This document shows, in pieces, positions 34,135 through 42,876 of a stretch of DNA of 64,000 bases. The translations under genes and the position numbers were made by a program. Numbering within the stretch: position 1 is the first letter of the stretch; every line of letters begins with the position of its first letter. The DNA comes from DASUVM01 sp963704675 (GTDB lineage: Bacteria > Patescibacteriota > Saccharimonadia > Saccharimonadales > Saccharimonadaceae), in the NCBI GenBank assembly GCA_963704675.1, contig OY969928.1, forward strand, positions 62,001-126,000, written 5' to 3'. Under the pieces are notes generated by a model. It searched no databases, was not told the origin of the DNA, and saw only the letters and a list, made by a program, of their open reading frames with translations.

Positions 34135-34524
34135 ATGTTTACAGATAAAAAGGCATTTAGTGGATTTTCGGTTAATGATCTTGAAAAAGCTGAAAAATTT
34201 TATCATCAAGTGCTCGGTATCGAGACAAAAAAAGAAGGCGTAGGCTTGGTCTTAAAATTAAAAAGCGGTGCAACAGCATTTATCTATCCTAAAGCCGATC
34301 ATAAACCAGCTTCGTTTACTATTTTAAACTTTCCCGTTGACAACATTGATGAGGCTGTCGATGAGTTACGCGAAAAAGGTGTCATGTTTGAAGATTATAA
34401 TGATGTAAATATGCCACAGGACAGCAAAGGTATTTTGCGAGGACTTTCGGCTCATATGGGGCCGGATATTGCATGGTTTAAGGATCCGGCTAGCAATATT
34501 CTTGCTATCTTGCAAGAAGCTTAA
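34135..34524 (+). CDS. VOC/glyoxalase-like protein
   Basis: A 129-residue vicinal-oxygen-chelate protein with a strong ribosome binding site (AAAGGAGGGAG) before the ATG. It has the two beta-alpha-beta-beta-beta halves: FSGFSVNDLEKAEKFYHQVL with GVGLVLKL, and SFTILNFPVDNIDEAVDELR with PDIAWFKDPASNILAI. The usual metal-ligand His near the start is replaced by Ser (FSGFSV), and the closing Glu is not evident, so it may bind rather than convert its ligand. Substrate unknown. Confidence 0.88.
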   Translation: MFTDKKAFSGFSVNDLEKAEKFYHQVLGIETKKEGVGLVLKLKSGATAFIYPKADHKPASFTILNFPVDNIDEAVDELREKGVMFEDYNDVNMPQDSKGILRGLSAHMGPDIAWFKDPASNILAILQEA

Positions 34525-34598
34525 AAAACGTTAAAGATCGGCGACTGGCGTTGTTGCTCAGGGTTTGCAGTAAAAACTGAAATGTCTATACTATCAAT

Positions 34599-35093
34599 AT
34601 GGCTACATTTAGTTTTGATATTGTTTCAACTATTAACAAAGGCGAGATGAATAACGTTTTCATGCAAGTGGGACGTGAATTAGCTAGTCGTTTTGATTTT
34701 AAAGGTACGCCGGCAGCATTTGAGTGGCTGGAAGATAAGACGGGTTTTAAAATTATAGGCAATAGCGAGTGGCAGATCGAGAGCATTTTAGATATTGTGC
34801 GCAAGAAACTAGTAGCTCGCGGGCAAAGTTCAAAATCGCTTGATTTAACAAAAGAAATTATTGAAGGCAATATGAAAGCCATCAAAGAAGTGCCATTTAA
34901 AGAAGGGCTTGACCAAGATAAGGCCAGGCATATTACTAAACTTATTCGTGAAAATTATCCAAAAGTTAAAACTCAAATTCAAGGTGATACAGTGCGTGTG
35001 ATGAGTGGTAGTAAAAACGATCTACAGACTGTCATGCAATTTATAAAAGAACAAGATTTTGATTTCACGATTCAATTCATTAACTTCAGATAA
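34599..35093 (+). CDS. yajQ: YajQ family nucleotide-binding protein
   Basis: A 164-residue YajQ protein of normal length: FSFDIVSTINKGEMNNVFMQ, the ERASRFDFKG-like segment (ASRFDFKGT), and MKAIKEVPFKEGLDQDKARH, then ITKLIRENYPKVKTQIQGD and VRVMSGSKNDLQTVMQF. Relatives bind cyclic di-GMP or nucleic acid and act as regulators or chaperones. TATACT (34587-34592) lies exactly 6 bases before ATG, so the mRNA should be leaderless. The stop and the next start share a base (TAATG). Confidence 0.95.
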   Translation: MATFSFDIVSTINKGEMNNVFMQVGRELASRFDFKGTPAAFEWLEDKTGFKIIGNSEWQIESILDIVRKKLVARGQSSKSLDLTKEIIEGNMKAIKEVPFKEGLDQDKARHITKLIRENYPKVKTQIQGDTVRVMSGSKNDLQTVMQFIKEQDFDFTIQFINFR

Positions 35094-35521
35094 TGCCTGA
35101 AAGTCAAAATGTATTAGTTGTGCCAGGTTTATATCCTCGCAGTTGTGAAGCGGGGCAGCGCAAGGCCTATGAATGGGCGGTCTCGCGGTGGCAGGCTGAT
35201 GGTTTTAATGCAATGGTTAGGCAATTTGGATGGAATAATAAATATACTCTTCAGGATCGCCAGGCGGCATTTTTTGAGGCTATAAACGAGATGCCCGATC
35301 GACTGTATACTATCGGTGCCAGCGCTGGTGCATTAGCAGTACCAAGCGCCTTACAAGCAATGCCTGGCAAATTTCAAAAAATTGTCACAATTGCTGCTCC
35401 ACTCCACTTAACGGAAGCAGAACTCGCTCGATTTAAAGGTAATCCTATTGTACCGCTTCCAAAATTTTCAAAAGAGCTATATGGTCTCATAAGTTTTATA
35501 TTTATAATAATATTGACCTAG
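35093..35521 (+). CDS. RBBP9/YdeN-like alpha/beta hydrolase, probably truncated
   Basis: A 142-residue protein with the first half of an alpha/beta hydrolase: LVVPGLYPR near the start and the nucleophile elbow IGASAGA (Ser about 77). The expected C-terminal strands with the catalytic Asp and His are absent. After KFSKELYGL the sequence turns into a hydrophobic string (ISFIFIIILT) and stops, typical of a deletion or frameshift. It overlaps yajQ by one base. Likely a decaying gene. Confidence 0.65.
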   Translation: MPESQNVLVVPGLYPRSCEAGQRKAYEWAVSRWQADGFNAMVRQFGWNNKYTLQDRQAAFFEAINEMPDRLYTIGASAGALAVPSALQAMPGKFQKIVTIAAPLHLTEAELARFKGNPIVPLPKFSKELYGLISFIFIIILT

Positions 35522-35536
35522 GATCAACTTCTTATA

Positions 35537-35565
35537 TTGACATAAAATAACCAACATGCTATAAT
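35537..35565 (+). promoter_or_regulatory. Consensus promoter of the DEAD-box helicase gene
   Basis: TTGACA (35537-35542), 17 bases, TATAAT (35560-35565): a perfect sigma-70-type promoter. It gives an untranslated leader of about 95 bases, unusually long for this window, as is common for cold-regulated RNA helicases. Confidence 0.85.
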
Positions 35566-35668
35566 TTAAGTATTGTTTAAAAGTGAATCCGGGTGTTAGT
35601 GGTTATTTAACTCGATGTTCACTACGAACAGTCAAGGTAATAATCATTAAACAAAAGGATTCTTTTTT

Positions 35669-36859
35669 ATGCCTTATAATTCATACAGTAGCCGCCGGTC
35701 ATTTAAACCGCGGCAAAGTTTTAAACGCCAGCCGGTAAAGAGTAAATTAAAGAAGGATAATATTCACCCTTCAAAATTTATAAAAGCCGCACAATCAGTT
35801 GAAACAGTAGCATACGAACCTACTCATACATTCAGCGACTTTGCGATGGACGATATATTGCATCGTAATTTACAGGCCAAAGGCATTACAACGCCTTCGC
35901 CAATTCAAGATCAAGCGATTCCAGTTGGTCTCGCGGGCAGCGATGTTGTTGGAGTTGCCAATACTGGAACAGGTAAGACTATAGCTTTTGCAATACCGGT
36001 TTTTCATAAATTAATGAATGATCGAAATGCACGAGCATTGGTTTTAGCACCAACTCGTGAGCTTGCTCAGCAAATTGAAGACGAATGCCGTTCTGTTGCC
36101 AAAGGCAGTGGTCTTGTTGGGGCAGTATTAATTGGCGGTTCGCCAATGGGCCCGCAATTGCGTGATTTACGTGCTCGGCCAAATATTGTCATCGGTACGC
36201 CTGGTCGTATCAAAGATCATATTGAACGCGGTAGTCTTGAGCTTTCACGCTTTAATATAATTGTGCTTGACGAGGTTGATCGCATGCTTGATATGGGTTT
36301 CGTTAATGACGTTCGCACAATACTGAGTGGTGCAGCCAAAGACCGACAATCATTCTTTTTCTCAGCAACGCTTGACGCTCGGGTAACAACGCTTATAAAA
36401 ACATTTTCACATGATCCTGTTACTATCTCAGTAAAAACTGGTGACACTACTGATAATGTAGAGCAAAATATTGTAGCTTATAATTCACGTGATGAAAAAC
36501 TCGATAAATTGCACGAAGTACTCAATAGCGAGGAGGTATTCAAAGCAGTCGTTTTTGATGACACGCAGCGTAGTGTTGAACGTTTAAGCAAGTCACTACA
36601 AGCACGTGGCTTTAAAGCCGATGCCATCCATGGTGGTAAGACTCAAGGTCAACGTCAGCGTGCACTCAGCCGATTTAAGCAAAGTGATGTTACTGTTCTT
36701 ATTGCAACAGACGTGGCTGCACGAGGTCTCGATGTGCCAGATGTAACACATGTTATTAACTATTCAACGCCAAAGACATACGATGACTATGTTCATCGCA
36801 TTGGTCGCGCCGGACGCGCCGGTCGAAAAGGCCACGCCTTAACCTTTATTGAGAATTAG
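35669..36859 (+). CDS. DEAD-box RNA helicase (RhlE/DbpA group)
   Basis: A 396-residue ATP-dependent RNA helicase. A basic 45-residue N-terminal extension (RRSFKPRQSFKRQPVKSKLK) is followed by the Q motif (TPSPIQDQAIP), motif I NTGTGKT, Ia PTRELAQQ, motif II with DEVD instead of DEAD, motif III SAT, and motif VI HRIGRAGRAGR. The DEVD variant keeps the two acids needed for Mg-ATP. It has no C-terminal extension. It probably unwinds rRNA or mRNA structure, with a long leader and strong promoter that suggest stress control. An intrinsic terminator follows. Confidence 0.95.
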   Translation: MPYNSYSSRRSFKPRQSFKRQPVKSKLKKDNIHPSKFIKAAQSVETVAYEPTHTFSDFAMDDILHRNLQAKGITTPSPIQDQAIPVGLAGSDVVGVANTGTGKTIAFAIPVFHKLMNDRNARALVLAPTRELAQQIEDECRSVAKGSGLVGAVLIGGSPMGPQLRDLRARPNIVIGTPGRIKDHIERGSLELSRFNIIVLDEVDRMLDMGFVNDVRTILSGAAKDRQSFFFSATLDARVTTLIKTFSHDPVTISVKTGDTTDNVEQNIVAYNSRDEKLDKLHEVLNSEEVFKAVVFDDTQRSVERLSKSLQARGFKADAIHGGKTQGQRQRALSRFKQSDVTVLIATDVAARGLDVPDVTHVINYSTPKTYDDYVHRIGRAGRAGRKGHALTFIEN

Positions 36860-36873
36860 TAATTGTTATATCA

Positions 36874-36909
36874 AAAACCACGCTCTCGTACTGTGCGAGG
36901 GCGTTTTGG
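36874..36909 (+). terminator. Bidirectional terminator
   Basis: AAAACCACGCTCTCG pairs with CGAGGGCGTTTTGG, with A- and T-runs on either side. Confidence 0.85.
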
Positions 36910-37041
36910 TATAAAACATAGGCGATATTCCCTAGAATTACTTTAAGTATCGGCTTAAACTGTCGCAGATTCTACACTATGCAAACTTGCTAAGGCGCTT
37001 ATACTTAAAGTGTAAGCAACGCTTATTTATAAGGAGGATCT

Positions 37042-37446
37042 ATGAAGAAAGTCTCTACGAAGGCGCTGGTCGCCATATTAGTTATTACTGCTTTTTCACT
37101 ACAGTTTTTTCCGGTTACCCCCGCAAGTGCAACAAACGGTCGTAACCAGCGGCAAATTGAGCGAGCCCAGCGTCATCATGATCGCAAGCTTGAACTACGT
37201 GCTGCTACGCTTGGTATGACGGCTGAACAGCTCAAAAAGGAGCTGAAAGAATTACGAGCCAATAAAGATCTTAAAACTGAAGACCAGCGCTTCGATGCGT
37301 TATTAAAAGCTCGCGGGTTCAAGACGCGTCATGACTTTTATATAGCCTTTCAGGGTAAAGTTCGTGATGAGTTGCATAAACGTGGTTTAAGCGAGGCACA
37401 AATTCAACAAGAGTTACAAAAACGCGTTGAGCGATTGAAGAACTAG
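37042..37446 (+). CDS. Secreted, highly charged helical protein
   Basis: A 134-residue protein behind AAGGAGG. Signal peptide MKKVSTKALVAILVITAFSL to PASA, then a mature domain that is almost entirely charged helix (RQIERAQRHHDRKLELRAAT, then LGMTAEQLKKELKEL). LGMTAEQLKKEL resembles the short helical repeats found in many secreted Gram-positive and CPR proteins. Likely a soluble or wall-associated extracellular protein. Function unknown. Confidence 0.75.
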   Translation: MKKVSTKALVAILVITAFSLQFFPVTPASATNGRNQRQIERAQRHHDRKLELRAATLGMTAEQLKKELKELRANKDLKTEDQRFDALLKARGFKTRHDFYIAFQGKVRDELHKRGLSEAQIQQELQKRVERLKN

Positions 37447-37565
37447 AGTCGCGGTTTACTTTTAATACCCATTTCATAATTGCTGTTTATACTGTTTAGT
37501 AGCAATAATAGCTTGTGTTGTTGTTCTTGGTATCTTCTTATTGAAATACCGTTTATGATAAGTAT

Positions 37566-38102
37566 ATGGCACGGAGGGATATGGCTTGGTTGAGTCCGCA
37601 GCGACAAAAAGAGATCGATAGTATTATTACCGGTATTTATTTAGCTACCAATAAAAAATATCCAGAAGATGGGTTGATTGATATCGTTCATTCTTGTGGC
37701 ATTGATGTCGTTGACTATGACTTTGGCGTTCATGGCAGTGAAATTATGGGGGCAATAAAATATCCTGAACCCTCTAAAAATGTCAATCGGGCGATTATTC
37801 TTGTTAACAAATATAAAACAGATACCAACAAAACATTTACATTGGCGCATGAGCTTGGCCATTATAAGCTGGGCCACACGAACAGAGGCATAAAGTTTCG
37901 GCTTGAGTATGATTACAGTGTTGATAATGTAGAAATTGTTAAAGAACTAGAATCAAACTATTTTGCTGGTGCATTACTCATGCCTAAAGAACAAGTGTTG
38001 CATCTAGCCGCCACTACTACCGACCTAAATGAGGTTGCAAAGTATTTTGGTGTCTCCCGTAGAGCATTAGACGTTCGACTCGCATGGTTAAGAAAAAATT
38101 AG
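37566..38102 (+). CDS. ImmA/IrrE family metallopeptidase
   Basis: A 178-residue zinc peptidase of the ImmA/IrrE type. The catalytic HELGH is at 95-99 with the third ligand in ELESNYFAGALLMP, as in the family, and an N-terminal helix-strand domain precedes it. In phages and mobile elements such peptidases cleave HTH repressors. TATGAT (37554-37559) is 6 bases before ATG, so the mRNA is probably leaderless. It overlaps by 19 bases a gene for a two-pass membrane protein, its likely partner. The C-terminus includes a small HTH-like segment (EVAKYFGVSRRALDVRL). Confidence 0.92.
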   Translation: MARRDMAWLSPQRQKEIDSIITGIYLATNKKYPEDGLIDIVHSCGIDVVDYDFGVHGSEIMGAIKYPEPSKNVNRAIILVNKYKTDTNKTFTLAHELGHYKLGHTNRGIKFRLEYDYSVDNVEIVKELESNYFAGALLMPKEQVLHLAATTTDLNEVAKYFGVSRRALDVRLAWLRKN

Positions 38103-38518
38103 ATCTCGAGAAATCATTTAATAAGCTCGTTTTAGAGCAAATTGGCAACAGTGATTTTGAGGTTATTAATCCTCGTCAAAGATCAAACTTTTCAAAAACG
38201 AAAGACGGCAAGATAGGTGATGTTTTAAAACAACGTCATAATCAACGCGAAGTGCTATTTTATTTTGCGCTTTGGTTTGTAACCCTAACGACCGCGATTG
38301 TTTTTGGTCTTATACTTTATCAGGCATACATTAACGTTAAAGATCCTGAGTCGCATATAAAGCTTATTAATGACCACACCTTACAAATTATTGTCTCTGG
38401 TGTTTTCATACAATTTGTTGGTCTTGTCGGCATCATTACTAAATCGATTTGGAACGATAAACCTTATCTTGATGCCGGTGTCATGGGCAGAAACCATAAA
38501 GAAACAGCCGTGAAATAA
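38084..38518 (+). CDS. Two-pass membrane protein coupled to the ImmA/IrrE peptidase
   Basis: A 144-residue protein. A basic cytoplasmic N-terminus of 60 residues precedes two hydrophobic helices (VLFYFALWFVTLTTAIVFGL and IIVSGVFIQFVGLVGIITKS) and a short charged tail (KPYLDAGVMGRNHKET). The 19-base overlap with the peptidase gene implies translational coupling. This peptidase-plus-membrane-protein pairing is also seen beside mobile elements, but no specific function is known to me. Confidence 0.75.
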   Translation: MVKKKLDLEKSFNKLVLEQIGNSDFEVINPRQRSNFSKTKDGKIGDVLKQRHNQREVLFYFALWFVTLTTAIVFGLILYQAYINVKDPESHIKLINDHTLQIIVSGVFIQFVGLVGIITKSIWNDKPYLDAGVMGRNHKETAVK

Positions 38519-38555
38519 TAGCCTTTCATTAAAGAATCATTTAAAGTAGTAAAGT

Positions 38556-39599
38556 ATGTCGAGCCGGTTGTTTCGTTATTTTCGTATATTTTGGGTATCG
38601 GGTCTAGTCACTCTAGCTATATTGGGTGCTGTTTGGTGGCAGCTTGGCCTTAACGCTGCCTTTATCGCGTTACTTTTAATTATTCTTGAAGTAACCTTTA
38701 GTTTTGAAAACGCAGTTATTAACGCCCGCGTGTTAGCGCATATGTCGCACTTTTGGCAACAAATCTTTATGACGATTGGTATTGCAATTGCTGTCTTTGG
38801 TATGCGTATTGTTTTCCCGATCGTGCTCGTGGCTATGACAGCCTACTTACCGGCATGGGATGTACTGCAACTCGCTTTAAAAAACCCCGAAGCCTATGCT
38901 CATCACCTTGAGGTGGCACAACCTGTTATAGCATCGTTCGGTGGCATGTTTTTAATGATGGTAGCGCTCAGCTATTTCATTCATGAAAATAAAAAGCACT
39001 TTTGGCTTCGTCGTACTGAAGCGCACATACAACGCCTTCCTGATCACTGGGCAATAGCACCACTAATTGCATTTTCGTTACTTCTGATTGTTACTATACT
39101 ATTCGGTCAACATATGCGGCAGACAGTTATGCTTGCCGGAATCGTTGGCATCTTTATGTATATGCTTGTGCATGGCTTAGTAATGTTAATGCAATCACGC
39201 CAGCATATCGGCGAGGGCCACAGAGAGCTTGTTGGTATCGGCGGTTTTATGGCTTTTATGTACCTCGAGTTACTTGATGCAAGCTTTAGTCTTGATGGCG
39301 TCATTGGCGCATTTGCAATCACCAGTTCAGTCGTACTGATTGCGGCGGGCCTTGGCGTTGGTGCTGTCTGGGTACGGTCACTTACTGTTTACGTGGTAAG
39401 ACATAAAACACTGACGAAATACATTCATCTTGAGCAAGGTGCTCACTGGGCGATTGCAATTCTTTCTTTTGTCTTATTACTCAGTTTTGTCGTTCATCTG
39501 CCCGAAGTGGTCACTGGTTCACTCGGTGTGCTCACAATTGCCGCTTCGCTCATTAGCTCTGTTAAGCGTCATAAACGCGCCATGAAAGAAGCGATATAA
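38556..39599 (+). CDS. DUF475/TerC-like integral membrane protein
   Basis: A 347-residue membrane protein with about nine hydrophobic segments. It carries the family's two charged repeats: EVTFSFENAVINARVLAHMS near the start and ELLDASFSLDGVIGAFAIT in the second half, where acidic residues in membrane helices probably bind metal. The DUF475 branch of the TerC superfamily is linked to metal (Mn) export or tellurium resistance phenotypes. Starts close to a TAAAGT box, so its leader would be very short. The neighbouring PAP2 gene follows after 9 bases. Confidence 0.88.
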   Translation: MSSRLFRYFRIFWVSGLVTLAILGAVWWQLGLNAAFIALLLIILEVTFSFENAVINARVLAHMSHFWQQIFMTIGIAIAVFGMRIVFPIVLVAMTAYLPAWDVLQLALKNPEAYAHHLEVAQPVIASFGGMFLMMVALSYFIHENKKHFWLRRTEAHIQRLPDHWAIAPLIAFSLLLIVTILFGQHMRQTVMLAGIVGIFMYMLVHGLVMLMQSRQHIGEGHRELVGIGGFMAFMYLELLDASFSLDGVIGAFAITSSVVLIAAGLGVGAVWVRSLTVYVVRHKTLTKYIHLEQGAHWAIAILSFVLLLSFVVHLPEVVTGSLGVLTIAASLISSVKRHKRAMKEAI

Positions 39600-39608
39600 T
39601 CGAAACTT

Positions 39609-40076
39609 ATGGATAAGTTTGTTATTCTACTCGCAGACATTATGGTAGTGCCGGTGGCGCTCATCGCCTTATATGCGTTTTGGAAGGCGCCAAAAGAGCA
39701 GCGTTGGCAAATCGCTACTAGGGCAGTCATCGTCGCTTTAACGGCGCTTTTATTTGCTAAAATTGCCGCTCAGTTTTATCAAGGGGAACGCCCATTTCAA
39801 GCAATGGGTGTCGCACCAAAGGCAAGTTATTTAAATAATCCTGGATTCCCTTCAGATCATTCGTTATTGGTTTTTACAACTACCTTTATTATTTGGGCCA
39901 GTACGAGAAGAAAGGCCATCAGTCTGACGCTGTTGATTTTGAGTATACTGGTGGGCCTTGGCAGGATATTGGCGCTTGTTCATACACCGATCGATGTATT
40001 TGGTGGTTTTTTGTGTGCCTTATTGGCTGCGTTTGTATGGTATGGTCCGCACTTGCGGCAAATTTTCACGAAATAA
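39609..40076 (+). CDS. PAP2 family membrane phosphatase (BcrC-like)
   Basis: A 155-residue membrane protein with the three PAP2 phosphatase motifs: the RP motif in YQGERPFQAM, PSDH in GFPSDHSLL, and RILALVHTPIDV with catalytic His and Asp. Four to five membrane helices. Small bacterial PAP2 proteins of this shape recycle undecaprenyl pyrophosphate for wall synthesis, the most likely role here. TATAAT (39595-39600) is 8 bases before ATG. Confidence 0.9.
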   Translation: MDKFVILLADIMVVPVALIALYAFWKAPKEQRWQIATRAVIVALTALLFAKIAAQFYQGERPFQAMGVAPKASYLNNPGFPSDHSLLVFTTTFIIWASTRRKAISLTLLILSILVGLGRILALVHTPIDVFGGFLCALLAAFVWYGPHLRQIFTK

Positions 40077-40139
40077 AGTTTACTAGCAACCCACCCTTAG
40101 TTGCCTGTTAGTTAAAAAGGTTTTATACTGTTACTATCT

Positions 40140-40625
40140 ATGGAACAAGATGAAGCAATTTCAACGTTTTATTTTTCACCGCGGCAGCGTGAGCTTATTT
40201 GGCTTATTGCTGGTAGTTTAATTGCTGGGCTGATTATTCCCATTGCAGGTCACGCGCTTTCAACATTATTCATACAGCCAGTTTTTTGCAAAACACCCTC
40301 GGGCGGGTTGTGCGGTGATGTGTTGACGCTGAGCTATAACATCATGCTCTGTATGATGAGTCTTGTATTACTCATGATAGCTGTTCGTGAGCAAATCTTT
40401 CGGCCTGCCTTGGTCATATTGCCTCATGTTATTGTTTTATGGTCACTGACAGCTATACTGCCCTCAGTTGCGCAAAATCTTGCTGGCTTCAGTTTCTTGC
40501 ATGCCGCTGCCTCGGTATTGCTTATTACTGTCTTCTATTGGCTTGTACGTGTGCGTACCTTTGTAGTTGTCTTACTGCTTTGGGTGGTATTAATTGTGGT
40601 GGCCCGCTGGATTCTTACTTCATAA
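40140..40625 (+). CDS. Four- or five-pass membrane protein
   Basis: A 161-residue unknown membrane protein. Hydrophobic segments at about 20-42, 67-82, 93-112 and 119-158. Two cysteines (PVFCKTPSGGLCGD) in the first external loop could pair. TATACT (40124-40129) is 10 bases before ATG. Its position after TerC-like and PAP2 genes suggests an envelope role, which is inference only. Confidence 0.65.
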   Translation: MEQDEAISTFYFSPRQRELIWLIAGSLIAGLIIPIAGHALSTLFIQPVFCKTPSGGLCGDVLTLSYNIMLCMMSLVLLMIAVREQIFRPALVILPHVIVLWSLTAILPSVAQNLAGFSFLHAAASVLLITVFYWLVRVRTFVVVLLLWVVLIVVARWILTS

Positions 40626-40694
40626 CTCCCAACACGCAAAGATGAGAATATTCCCTAGGGCCTCAGAGAGTCTAGGGCGCTGTATACTAAAACA

Positions 40695-41594
40695 ATGATT
40701 AGTCCCCAAGCTCGTATTATTAAACGGATTATGGCGCTAAAAAAGCGGCGAATTATCCATGTTAGCGGTTTAGAAAAAGAACGCCGTGAATTCGAACGAA
40801 ACATGCGCCTACTCTTCCCGGCGATTAGCGGGAAGTTTATTCAAAGAAGAACTATTGGCGGTGTCGTTGTTGAGCAAATACAGTCTTTCGATCGTACTGA
40901 CCTTACGATTATATATGTTCATGGCGGCGGATTTACGCTCGGATCGTCACGAGCATACCGGCAGCATCTTGTACGTTTGGCACGGCTTTGCCGGGCAAAA
41001 GTTGTATCTGTTGAATATTCTCTTGCCCCTGAATATCCATATCCACACGCGGTAAATCAGATATATCGCGTTTGGCATGCATTGTCAAAACATAAAAACT
41101 TCAATCCTTTACGTACTGTTTTTATGGGTGATTCCGCGGGTGCGAATCTTGTACTTGCTACAGTGCTAAGGCTTAAAAGTGAGAATCTACAACTTCCAGC
41201 TTGCCTTGTTTTACTTTCACCCGGGTTAGACGCAACATTTACTGGTGAGAGCTATATTATAAACAAAGAAAAAGATGTCATTCTTTCGTTAGACACTATT
41301 GAATTTTATATGAAGGCGTATGTACAGAAGTACGATAAGAAAAATCCTTTGATCTCTCCTGTTTTCGCCGATCTCCACGGTCTTCCGCCGATACTTATTC
41401 ATGTGGGCTCTGACGAGCTTATGTTAAGCACTTCGCAAATATTACACGAGAAAGCTTTAAAAAGCGGCGTTGATTCTCATTTATTTGTAGGCAAAGAAAT
41501 GTGGCATAATTGGCATCTTTTTGCTGGGTTTGTTCCTGAAGCCAAACATGCCATGAAAGATGTAAAAGAGTTTATTACTAGATCTGTACTATAA
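40695..41594 (+). CDS. Alpha/beta hydrolase, hormone-sensitive-lipase type
   Basis: A 299-residue esterase/lipase of the HSL family. The oxyanion motif HGGGF lies in YVHGGGFTLGS. The nucleophile elbow is GDSAGAN, the acid lies in HVGSDELMLS, and the catalytic His is in MWHNWHLF. Complete triad, no signal peptide. It would cleave short-chain esters in the cytoplasm or at the membrane. TATACT (40683-40688) is exactly 6 bases before ATG, so it is leaderless. Confidence 0.93.
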   Translation: MISPQARIIKRIMALKKRRIIHVSGLEKERREFERNMRLLFPAISGKFIQRRTIGGVVVEQIQSFDRTDLTIIYVHGGGFTLGSSRAYRQHLVRLARLCRAKVVSVEYSLAPEYPYPHAVNQIYRVWHALSKHKNFNPLRTVFMGDSAGANLVLATVLRLKSENLQLPACLVLLSPGLDATFTGESYIINKEKDVILSLDTIEFYMKAYVQKYDKKNPLISPVFADLHGLPPILIHVGSDELMLSTSQILHEKALKSGVDSHLFVGKEMWHNWHLFAGFVPEAKHAMKDVKEFITRSVL

Positions 41595-41601
41595 TAGATA
41601 T

Positions 41602-42693
41602 ATGGAATCGGCGCTTTTATTTGTTCTTATTGCCGTAATTATTATTGGCTTCATTGTTGTTACGGCGATTTTATTTGTCAAACTCCGCAGCGTTAACGAA
41701 CAGCAATCGGCCCAACTATTAAAGCAAGATCTTTCGCTGCTTTCAAAAGACATGTCAGAATTACGTGAATCGTTGACTGAAAAGCTTGGTGAGCGGCTTG
41801 ATCGTAATCATCAATTTGTATCGTCAACCATGCAACGCCAATTTGCTGAAAGCGCTAAAATTATTGGCGATATCACGCAACGATTAACGAAGCTCGATGA
41901 AACCAACAAGCGCGTCGTTGATGTAGCTGACGAGCTGAAAACATTACAAAATGTGCTGCAAAACCCAAAACAGCGTGGTGTTTTGGGCGAATATTTCTTG
42001 CAAACCGTACTTGAAAACGTGCTGCCAAACGATCGCTTCAGGTTGCAATATAAATTTAAAGATGGCGAAATCGTTGATGCCTGCATTTTTCTCGATAAAG
42101 GCAAGATGCTGCCGATTGACAGTAAGTTTAGTCTTGAAAACTATAACCGTTTAGCCGAAGAGCCCGACAAGGCACGCCGCGAAATATTAGCTCGGCAGAT
42201 CAAGAATGATCTGAAGCTTCGCATTGATGAAACTGCCAAATATATTCGCCCAGCCGAAGGTACGATGGATTTTGCTTTTATGTTTATTCCGAGTGAAGCG
42301 GTCTACTATGATCTTCTCATTAATAAAATCGGTCTTGTTAATGCCAGCGCCCGTGATTTAATCGAGTATGCCTTTCGTGATAAACACGTTATTATCGTGA
42401 GCCCAACGAGTTTTATGGCATATTTGCAAACTGTTTTGCAAGGCCTTCGTAGTTTACAAATCGAAGAACAGGCAAAAGAGATTCAGGTGCGTGTTGGTCA
42501 GCTTGGCCGTCACCTTGAGACGTATGAAACCTATATGCAAAAACTCGGTAACAGCCTTTCAACTTCAGTCAATCATTATAATACAGCCCATAAAGAACTG
42601 AAAAAGATCGATAAAGACATTATCAAGATCGCTGGTTCTACCGCTAATATTGAACCAATCTTAATCGATAAACCACAACATAACGAATCATGA
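41602..42693 (+). CDS. rmuC: DNA recombination protein RmuC
   Basis: A 363-residue RmuC: N-terminal membrane anchor (LLFVLIAVIIIGFIVVTAIL), a coiled coil to about residue 110, then the nuclease-like RmuC domain with NPKQRGVLGEYFLQTVLENV, LPIDSKFSLENYNRL and HVIIVSPTSFMAYLQTVLQG, and a closing coiled coil. RmuC limits DNA inversion and processes ends. TATAAT (41590-41595) lies inside the previous gene's stop region and 6 bases before ATG (leaderless). A bidirectional terminator lies well downstream. Confidence 0.93.
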   Translation: MESALLFVLIAVIIIGFIVVTAILFVKLRSVNEQQSAQLLKQDLSLLSKDMSELRESLTEKLGERLDRNHQFVSSTMQRQFAESAKIIGDITQRLTKLDETNKRVVDVADELKTLQNVLQNPKQRGVLGEYFLQTVLENVLPNDRFRLQYKFKDGEIVDACIFLDKGKMLPIDSKFSLENYNRLAEEPDKARREILARQIKNDLKLRIDETAKYIRPAEGTMDFAFMFIPSEAVYYDLLINKIGLVNASARDLIEYAFRDKHVIIVSPTSFMAYLQTVLQGLRSLQIEEQAKEIQVRVGQLGRHLETYETYMQKLGNSLSTSVNHYNTAHKELKKIDKDIIKIAGSTANIEPILIDKPQHNES

Positions 42694-42826
42694 AGCCTTT
42701 CCTCGCTAGCTCTCATGTTAACGGTGAGTTCATTAGCGCCAAATACGTTTTGGCCCTCTTTCTATGAGCTAAGCGGAGAAGGCTCATAGCATTTCTTGTT
42801 TGCTTGCCAGTTTCAAAGCTTAAGGC

Positions 42827-42858
42827 AAAAAAAGAGCCCTTTTAGAAGGCTCTTTTTT
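42827..42858. terminator. Bidirectional intrinsic terminator
   Basis: AAAAAAAGAGCC and GGCTCTTTTTT with a 9-base loop between the convergent rmuC and aquaporin genes. Confidence 0.9.
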
Positions 42859-42876
42859 CCGTCATGGTTTAGTTAA